From Saccharopolyspora spinosa NRRL 18395 (GTDB taxonomy: Bacteria; Actinomycetota; Actinomycetes; Mycobacteriales; Pseudonocardiaceae), in NCBI RefSeq assembly GCF_000194155.1, contig NZ_GL877879.1, positions 1,066,658 through 1,130,657 on the forward strand: a DNA stretch of 64,000 nt, read 5' to 3'. Of this stretch, positions 58,114-64,000 are shown piece after piece. The notes under the pieces are model-generated. The model was not told where the DNA came from. It saw only the letters and a list, made by a program, of their open reading frames with translations, and ran no database searches. Within the stretch, counting starts at the first letter, position 1. Each line of letters begins with the position of its first letter. The position numbers and the translations under genes were made by a program.

Positions 58114-61100
58114 CGCCAATTCGCCAGCGTTGCCCGGGTCTCGATCGTGTCGGGATGGTCCGTCCCGAGCGTCCTGATCTGGGACTCCAGCACTTCGGTG
58201 AGCTCTTTTCTCGCTTCGGCCCGACGATTCAGGCCGGTCAGCGCCGAGGCGTGCTGGAAGCGCGCGGCGAGCGCGGCGGGATCATCGGGACCGAGGGTTC
58301 GGGTCAGCGCGGCTCGGGCGGCGGCCAGTTCGTGTTCTGCCTGAACGAGATGTCCGGCGCGCAGCAGCGTCGAGCCGAGATCGACGCGCGCCTTGAGGGT
58401 GCTGGGGTGGTCTTCCCCGAGAAGCCCCTCGTGGAGATCGATGGTCGTTCGAGTCTCGTCGCGAGCCTCGTCGAGTGGCAGCCCGGCGAGTATTCGAAGG
58501 CTGGTCAGCAGCAGCAAGCGGTGCAGGAATGCGGGGTCCTCGCGCGGGGAGAGTTCGGTCGCCTCGCGCAGCGCCGCGATCGCGGCACCGAGATCGACGT
58601 GGCCGGCCGAGTCTTCTGACCGCAACCGCAAGGACTCGCCGAGTTCGGTGAGATACCTGGCGCGGCAGGTCGGCTCGTCGGCGGGAGTGGCGTCGGCGGC
58701 CCGCCGGTAGGCGTCGATCGCCTCGACCAGATCGAGCGGGTCGCCCTCGTTGTCGAAGCGGGTCCGCGTGGCGATGCCCAACTGTTCGAGGTAGGCGGCG
58801 TGATCGGGGTGGTACGGCGGCGTGGTTTCGAGGGCCCGCCTGCTGGCGCGCACCGCCCTGTTCACGTCATCGGCGTCGCCGCTGCGCCCGAAACGGGTGA
58901 GCAGCAGCCGGGACATCGCGAACAGGCTTCCGGCGTGCGCGGGATCTCCGACGCGGCTCGTCTCGGCTGCGTAGGCGTTGAGCTCCACCGCTTCGTCCAG
59001 ATCAGCGGTGTCGCCGGTGTGCAGGAAACGGGTTGCCGCAGCGCTCGACAAAGCGCTCAACGACTGGAGCCGGTCCGCACCCGGGGGCGCGATCGAGACC
59101 GCTTGGCGGTAGAGGTTCAGCGCCTCGTCGAGGTCGTGCTGCGAGCCGCGCATCTCGAAGCGGGTCCGCAGCAGATCGGCGAGGCCGACGAGGAAGCGCC
59201 ACCGTTCGGCGTCATCGGTCGCCGCCGCCACAGCTTTTCGCTGCGCGTCGAGCGCCTCGCCCAGGTCGATGGGTGAGCGGAGGAAATCGAACCGCGTCCG
59301 GAGGGTTCCGGCAAGATCGGTCAGCAAACGTGGTTGTTCGCCGGAACTCGCGAAGGCCACTGCCTGCTGGTACATACTCACCGCCTCGTCGAGGTCACTC
59401 AGAGTACCGGTTCGATCGAATCGCAGTCGAAAGGCCCGTGCTAACGCGGTGTAACGTTCCTGTCTCGCTGGGTCTCCGGGCTCCGTGAGGTCGGACGCGC
59501 GGAGCAGCAGTCGCACCCCTTCGTTCAGGTCGATCGTGCTGCCCCTTCGATCAAATCGCGCGAGCCGCAGCTCGGCAAGGTCCACGCACAGGGACACTTC
59601 GCAGGCGAGATCCCGCCATTCGGCCGCAATGCTGAGCGCTTCCGCACCAATGGCGAGCGCTTCCTGCAGGTCGGCCTGCGCATCGGTTAGCGCATGACGG
59701 ATGCGCAGCGTGCGGACCAGCCCGGCCAGCGGGCGCGGCTGCTGGCCGCCCACGGCCAGCGCTCGACGGTAGAGCCGGATCGCCTCCGCAACGGCTGCCA
59801 GCTCATTGCCGGAGCGCGGTTCTCCTTCGCCGTCACCCGAGAAATGCTTAGGTGCGGGCTGATCGTCCGGACCGTAAAGCTCGGCCCAGACGCTCGCGAG
59901 GAGCTGGTCCGCGGCCATGACGAGTTCTTCGGCGCGCTCCGGCAGGGGCGCGTTGTTCTGCAGCGACAGTTGTGGACCGTCCACTTCGAACAGTTCGACC
60001 AACTCCCGGAAGCGGCCACCCAGGCGGGCCAGCAGCGCCGCCGGGAGGGAGCCGAAAGCCGGCCCAGTGCCGATGGATCCGCCCTGCCCGGTCTCGGCCG
60101 GACCCGAGGTCGCCGCGCGGAACTCGCGGACGCTCAGCCCGAGTCGGTCGGCGAAGAAGCGGGACAGTTCCGAGCGCAGCCGCCGAGCATCGCTGCGGGC
60201 CAGATGCCCTGCGAGCTCCTCGCGCACGCCCTCGACGAACTCGTAACGGGTGTCCGCGCCGCCGGAAGCGGTGCGGAGCATGCCGCTGAGCAGGACCTCG
60301 GCCAGGTGGCTCGGCCGGGACGCCGGCAGCATGGTCCGCTGCACCAGCCGCATGATCGCAAGGTTGAGCGGGACCGCGGTGAGGTAGCTGGCGAGCCGGA
60401 ACGCGTCGGCGGTGGCGCCGCCGCGGAACGCCTTGACGTGGTCGACCGGGCGGCGAGGCGCGAGCCGCGCCGGTTCGGCCGGCGTCGGCCCGGCGGCCGG
60501 GACGGTGAATGTCACGGCGCTGTCCATCGAGCCGCCGGTGTCCGAACCGACCAGGCCCGCCCAGGGACGGAGCCATTCGGGCTCGATCTGCAGGATCGGC
60601 ACCGGCGTTCCGCTGGGATTCGGCTTGCGGCGGCGCTGGTGCGGAATGAACCGGAGGTGCGCGTTGTCCGCCCCCGCCCGGCTGGAGCTCAGGCGTCCGC
60701 CGACGGGGCGTAGTCCGGTGCGCTGCCACATGCGCTGGGGTAGCGGTTGCAGGATCGCCACGGGCATGGTTTGGGCCCAGCGGAACAGCAAATCGCTGGC
60801 GGCGCCGTTGTGCCACGGTGCACCAACGCAGTCGCTGACCACCAGGACGAGGCGGCGCCGGGTCGGGTCGATCAGCTCCGCCGGGGCACGTAGTCGCCGC
60901 GAGTGCGTGGTCCCACAACTCAGGCCCAGTCGCCCCGACGCCGCCGAGTGCAGCGACCAGGTCCGCACATCGCGGAACGCCCCGAGGTTCTGCAGCACCG
61001 CGCGCAGCTCCTTGACCAGCGGCTGCCACGGCTGCATCGACAGTTCGGCATCGACCACCAGCGCCACGTCCAGCCATCGGTCGGTGACCGGCCGCAGCTC

Positions 61101-61559
61101 CGGCAACCACGTGCCGTCCTCGGCGATGCGGCTCGCGGTCAACTCCTCGTCGAGGACGAGGCGGCGGGTGTCGGGCACCTGCCGCTTCAGGAATCGCAGA
61201 GCGCGCCCGAGCGTGAGCTTCCCGGGAAGCGCATCCGTCGCCGGCAGCATGATCGACTGTGCGCCCGTGCCGGTGGATCCGTTCTGCTGCGGCAAGTGCA
61301 ACGGGTGCTGGTTCTGCGCCGGATGACTCGGGCGAGGATTCGGTGCGGGTGCGGCCGTCGGTTCGAACTCTTCGTCAGGAAGCTCGGAAATCGGGGCGAC
61401 GTCCCCGGCGCGGTCGGTCCGCGGCGAGTCCTGCCCGGTGCTCTCGGTTTCGCCGCTCGGCGGGAGGTGCTGGGCAAGCCAAAGGGCCTCGGCCACCTCC
61501 CGAGGCTCTGCGGCGACACCGGCATCGGCCAGCGCGCTGACGAACCGAGCCAGGTTCAT
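58110..61559 (-). CDS. SAV_2336-type protein: vWA-like domain plus TPR array
   Basis: A 1149-aa protein. After a Pro/Gln-rich linker (about 60-105), residues 115-330 match the SAV_2336 N-terminal family. They include RWLDVALVVDAELSMQPWQP, a degenerate MIDAS-like DxxxS motif, and RRRLVLVVSDCVGAPWHNGA, as in vWA folds. Residues 590-1149 are TPR-like repeats with conserved LADLLRTRFE/LD(L/E)A units, ending GEDHPSTLKARVDLGSTLL. Proteins of this type are encoded beside MoxR ATPases in actinobacterial conflict systems. It follows the MoxR gene with a four-base overlap. Confidence 0.78.
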   Translation of the reverse strand: MNLARFVSALADAGVAAEPREVAEALWLAQHLPPSGETESTGQDSPRTDRAGDVAPISELPDEEFEPTAAPAPNPRPSHPAQNQHPLHLPQQNGSTGTGAQSIMLPATDALPGKLTLGRALRFLKRQVPDTRRLVLDEELTASRIAEDGTWLPELRPVTDRWLDVALVVDAELSMQPWQPLVKELRAVLQNLGAFRDVRTWSLHSAASGRLGLSCGTTHSRRLRAPAELIDPTRRRLVLVVSDCVGAPWHNGAASDLLFRWAQTMPVAILQPLPQRMWQRTGLRPVGGRLSSSRAGADNAHLRFIPHQRRRKPNPSGTPVPILQIEPEWLRPWAGLVGSDTGGSMDSAVTFTVPAAGPTPAEPARLAPRRPVDHVKAFRGGATADAFRLASYLTAVPLNLAIMRLVQRTMLPASRPSHLAEVLLSGMLRTASGGADTRYEFVEGVREELAGHLARSDARRLRSELSRFFADRLGLSVREFRAATSGPAETGQGGSIGTGPAFGSLPAALLARLGGRFRELVELFEVDGPQLSLQNNAPLPERAEELVMAADQLLASVWAELYGPDDQPAPKHFSGDGEGEPRSGNELAAVAEAIRLYRRALAVGGQQPRPLAGLVRTLRIRHALTDAQADLQEALAIGAEALSIAAEWRDLACEVSLCVDLAELRLARFDRRGSTIDLNEGVRLLLRASDLTEPGDPARQERYTALARAFRLRFDRTGTLSDLDEAVSMYQQAVAFASSGEQPRLLTDLAGTLRTRFDFLRSPIDLGEALDAQRKAVAAATDDAERWRFLVGLADLLRTRFEMRGSQHDLDEALNLYRQAVSIAPPGADRLQSLSALSSAAATRFLHTGDTADLDEAVELNAYAAETSRVGDPAHAGSLFAMSRLLLTRFGRSGDADDVNRAVRASRRALETTPPYHPDHAAYLEQLGIATRTRFDNEGDPLDLVEAIDAYRRAADATPADEPTCRARYLTELGESLRLRSEDSAGHVDLGAAIAALREATELSPREDPAFLHRLLLLTSLRILAGLPLDEARDETRTTIDLHEGLLGEDHPSTLKARVDLGSTLLRAGHLVQAEHELAAARAALTRTLGPDDPAALAARFQHASALTGLNRRAEARKELTEVLESQIRTLGTDHPDTIETRATLANWR

Positions 61560-62581
61560 GCCCCGTCCGCGTCGCTTTCGATGTGTCGCAAGATCACGTC
61601 CGCGAGCTGTTCGCGCCCCATTCCGCTTTCGACCGCAGCCGCCGAGGTCAGGTAGATGGCGTTGAGCAGCTGGTCGGTGGCGAGGGCACCGCTGTTGCGG
61701 CGCGACACGAAGCGCTCGATCAGGTCCTCGCTCGCCGCGTGCGCGTCCGGCCCCAGGTGCGCCTCGACGATCTTGGCGAGCTGCTCGGGGTCCGGCTCGT
61801 GCAGGTCCAGTTGCAGGCAGCGGCGCAGGAACGCGGGCGGGAACTCGCGCTCGCCGTTGCTGGTTAGCACGATGAACGGGAAGGCGCGACAGCGGACCTG
61901 GCCGCCCCGGAGGCCGACCTGGCCGCCATCGGCGGTTCGCACCTCGACATCCGGCTGGGTCGCGGCCATCCGGCGCAGCTCGGGGATCGTGTACTCGCCC
62001 TCCTCGAAGATGTTGAGCAGGTCGTTGGGCAGGTCGATGTCGCTCTTGTCGATCTCGTCGATCAGCAGGACGCGCGGCTGCTCGTACGGCAAGAGCGCCG
62101 TGCCCAACGGGCCGAGGGTTAGGTAGTGGCCGATGTCGATCTCATCGGAGCCGACTGCCTGCGCGCTGAGGCTGGCTTCCCGCAACCGGCCGATCGCGTC
62201 GTAGTCGTACAGCCCCTGCTGGATGGTCGATCGGCTGGTGATGGGCCACCGGAGCACCGGGCCGAGCGCCAGTTCGTGGGCGACGGCGTAGGCGAGCGTC
62301 GACTTCCCGGTACCGGGCTTGCCCGTCACGAGCAACGGCCGTCGTAGGTACAGGGCGGCGTTGATCAGCTCCAGCTCCGGAGTGCGCGGCCGGTACGTCA
62401 CCGCGCGGCGGTGGTCTCCGAGTCGGCGCGGCACGCCGGAATCGACGCCGTCGCGCGGCGCGACCGGGGGGCCACCGTCGAACACCCGCCACGGCGGGGG
62501 AACCGGCAGGCGGAGGATGCCGGCGTGCGGCGCTCCCACGCCCTGGTAGATCCACCAGTTCTCCACGTCGGTACCCCTCAT
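61556..62581 (-). CDS. MoxR-type AAA+ ATPase
   Basis: A 341-aa ATPase: Walker A GKPGTGKS (87-94), Walker B VLLIDEIDKSD (about 171-181), sensor 1 FIVLTSNGEREF, and arginine finger region AFLRRCLQLDL. The N-terminal 60 residues (NWWIYQGVGAPHAGILRLPV) are characteristic of the SAV_2336-linked form. It should act as a chaperone-like ATPase on its vWA-type partner, whose gene overlaps its stop. The DNA upstream (62582-62640) is strikingly AT-rich (TTGAACTGTTTTTTGATCTT) and probably holds a promoter. No clear ribosome site precedes the ATG. Confidence 0.88.
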   Translation of the reverse strand: MRGTDVENWWIYQGVGAPHAGILRLPVPPPWRVFDGGPPVAPRDGVDSGVPRRLGDHRRAVTYRPRTPELELINAALYLRRPLLVTGKPGTGKSTLAYAVAHELALGPVLRWPITSRSTIQQGLYDYDAIGRLREASLSAQAVGSDEIDIGHYLTLGPLGTALLPYEQPRVLLIDEIDKSDIDLPNDLLNIFEEGEYTIPELRRMAATQPDVEVRTADGGQVGLRGGQVRCRAFPFIVLTSNGEREFPPAFLRRCLQLDLHEPDPEQLAKIVEAHLGPDAHAASEDLIERFVSRRNSGALATDQLLNAIYLTSAAAVESGMGREQLADVILRHIESDADGA

Positions 62582-62687
62582 GTCTGTCTTTGAACTGTTT
62601 TTTGATCTTTTGTTTTGAAGCAGCGAAGCCGCTTAGCCCGCTCTGGCAACGTGCGCCGCCACGCAAAAGGACTTCGGAGCCGGGTAC
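62582..62687 (-). promoter_or_regulatory. AT-rich spacer before the MoxR gene
   Basis: The 60 bases nearest the MoxR gene contain runs of A/T (on the minus strand AAAACAAAAGATCAAAAAAC) that stand out in this GC-rich DNA. A promoter or nucleoid-protein site is likely. No exact -10/-35 pair is assigned. Confidence 0.4.
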
Positions 62688-64000
62688 TCATGCCAGTGGG
62701 ACGAGCGATTGCAGGTACATTGCCTCCGGTCGCCGCCCGAGATCCCACAGCAGGACCACGTCGCGGCCGCAGTGCTCGGTGCCGACCTGCTGGGCGGCGG
62801 CGTTGCGCAGGTCCTTCACCACGCGCGGAAGTTGGGCCACGTTCACGCCGAGCAGCTTGCCGCTCAGTTCGTCGCGGAAGCGATCACCCGCGCACGGCTG
62901 CGTCGAGAAGTCCGCTAGGTCGTGGTCCTCGCATCGCGTGCGCCGCCACACCGCGACGCGGAGCCCGGCGAAGAGACCGGCTACCAGGGCCTCGTGGGGC
63001 AGGTCCGTTTCGGGCGGCCCAGGCAGGCCCAGCGCGGCGTGCCCGGTGGATTCCTCGAACCACGCGTACAGGATTTCCTGGTCCCGCTTGTCCTCGCAGT
63101 GGATCCAGTTCCACGGAACGGTGTCCTGGGTTGTCAGCCACTGCCAGCGCTCCTCGCCCCTCTTGCGGCTGTACGGGTCGTCGTCTTCGCTCAACGCGCG
63201 CACCACCACCGGATGGCGCCGGCCAAGCCTGGCGAACCGCCGGGTGGGCCAGATCTGCCACTCGTCGACGGGCTCGTTGAGCAACTGCCGCGGTAGCACG
63301 AACTCGACCAGGACGTCGGGCCCCCCATCCAGCAGGTTCAACGCTCCCGGCAACAGGTTCTTCAGCCCCGCCAACGCATCCGGCAAGGGCCGCGGGTCCT
63401 CGTCGGCGAAGAAGACCTCGAAGTCCTCGTCGCGCCGGTAGAGCCAGATCGTGAGCAAGTAACGGTCCTGGTCGTGCGCGCTCGCCTCGACCTTGGCGAT
63501 GACCGCCATCGGTTTCTCGTGCGGCACAACGCGGTCCGGCGGATCGTACTGGCCGAGTTCCGCTCGCTGGCCGAGCCGCGTGGCGACCCGCCGCGCCCAG
63601 CCGTCGAGTCCGCCGGCGACGTCAGGTTGGTGGCATCGGCGCGCGGTGAGCTCGGCGAACGCCAGCAGGGGATGCAGCGCGCCTCTCGCGGCCGCCGCGA
63701 TGTCGTCCAGAGCGCCTACGACGTCGCGCCAGTCGAGCAGCGGCCTCTCCAGGCGCGGCGCGGCCGGGCCGCAGGCGAGCCGGTACACCTCGTTCAAGTC
63801 GCCTGCCACCGGCAGATCCGCGAGCAGGCTGCGGAGTTCGCTGATCTCGGTGGGGCGCAGCACCGGCTGGAGTTTCTTGGGGTCGACGATTTCCTCCAGC
63901 GCAAGACCGTTCGAGCGCCGGTCGGACATCCGGTCGAGCAGACCCGGCCAGGGGCCACTCGAAGCGTGGTAGCGGTCGTGCCCCCGCCACAGTTCGCGCA
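62688..64000 (-). CDS. VMAP-like conflict-system protein, 5' end outside window
   Basis: The frame is open to the right window edge: ELWRGHDRYHASSGPWPGLL precedes the first internal Met at 63929, so the N-terminus is missing. The visible 437 codons match the C-terminal domain of vWA-MoxR-associated proteins (VMAP). They include a helical middle (PVLRPTEISELRSLL, DWRDVVGALDDIAAAA) and a beta-rich end with LLTIWLYRRDEDFEVFFADE, DVLVEFVLPRQLLNEPVDEW and CGRDVVLLWDLGRRPEAMYL. In such systems the N-terminal part is an effector such as a protease or TIR domain. The identification rests on context with MoxR and SAV_2336 genes and on remembered motifs. Confidence 0.65.
   Translation of the reverse strand, partial: RELWRGHDRYHASSGPWPGLLDRMSDRRSNGLALEEIVDPKKLQPVLRPTEISELRSLLADLPVAGDLNEVYRLACGPAAPRLERPLLDWRDVVGALDDIAAAARGALHPLLAFAELTARRCHQPDVAGGLDGWARRVATRLGQRAELGQYDPPDRVVPHEKPMAVIAKVEASAHDQDRYLLTIWLYRRDEDFEVFFADEDPRPLPDALAGLKNLLPGALNLLDGGPDVLVEFVLPRQLLNEPVDEWQIWPTRRFARLGRRHPVVVRALSEDDDPYSRKRGEERWQWLTTQDTVPWNWIHCEDKRDQEILYAWFEESTGHAALGLPGPPETDLPHEALVAGLFAGLRVAVWRRTRCEDHDLADFSTQPCAGDRFRDELSGKLLGVNVAQLPRVVKDLRNAAAQQVGTEHCGRDVVLLWDLGRRPEAMYLQSLVPLA

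Noticed and set aside
1..64000. CRISPR arrays, tRNA and rRNA genes
   Set aside because: No regularly spaced identical repeats, no tRNA-like GGTTCGAATCC-type arms with acceptor pairing, and no rRNA signatures were seen.

Overview
The window is high-GC actinomycete DNA. GTG starts, ATGA overlaps, a mycofactocin-type SDR, an FxSxx-like RiPP cassette and a SAV_2336/MoxR/VMAP-type conflict system all suggest a Pseudonocardiaceae-like (Amycolatopsis-like) genome. The genus is an inference.

Left part (1-12.9 kb): a mosaic accessory region. It holds a DUF6603-like gene cut by the window edge, a divergent 473-aa protein with an HNH-like HHII motif, a decayed PLP-decarboxylase tail, a frameshifted agmatinase, and a large STAND/LuxR regulator. 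Next come an amidohydrolase stub, a group II intron 3' end (HNH tail plus domain V) and 1.3 kb of debris. A compact four-gene cassette follows (acyl carrier protein, AMP-ligase, SDR, type II thioesterase). The part ends with two 51-aa twin lipoproteins and an IS630 remnant.

Catabolic island (12.9-39.2 kb): about 25 genes in several operons. They encode an aldehyde dehydrogenase, a mycofactocin-type SDR and two further SDRs, MaoC/HTD2 hydratases, and a FadR-type GntR regulator. Also present are an Rbs-like ABC importer, an MFS pump, a P450 with its 3Fe-4S ferredoxin and an FAD reductase, and two CoA transferases. The rest are an MmgE/PrpD protein, two CitE/HpcH lyases, an alpha/beta hydrolase, a VOC protein, a crotonase, two amidohydrolase-2 proteins, a Rieske ferredoxin and an acyl-CoA dehydrogenase. 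The crotonase keeps all five catalytic residues of 6-oxocamphor hydrolase. This suggests that a cyclic, probably terpenoid, compound is hydroxylated, oxidised to a cyclic beta-diketone, opened by retro-Claisen cleavage, activated to CoA and degraded. Six intergenic regions share a CG(C/T)ATAA half-site, often as a palindrome TATNCGNATA, which probably binds the local GntR protein.

Second catabolic block (39.2-48.9 kb): a nitrilase-family hydrolase, a frameshifted MHS transporter, a TauD-type dioxygenase, a PEP mutase/isocitrate lyase-family gene and a second GntR regulator. Operators of the form GATCGTTGAACGATC flank them. A pxpA stub cut by an IS5 relative follows, then a TetR gene divergent from an amidohydrolase-esterase pair with TCACCACTGGTGA operators. 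Transposase scraps fill the gaps.

Right part (49-64 kb): transposase fragments, then a leftward gene series that is the most interesting part. A VMAP-like protein (5' end beyond the window), a MoxR AAA+ ATPase, a vWA-like/TPR SAV_2336-type protein and a ClC channel are followed by a RiPP cassette. The cassette has a short FxSxx-like precursor, a radical SAM/SPASM maturase, a stand-alone HExxH protein and a TIR-NB-ARC-TPR protein. The precursor ends in an FDN-type core rather than the canonical FxSxx tail, and HExxH is intact and separate, so this appears to be a variant of the known family.
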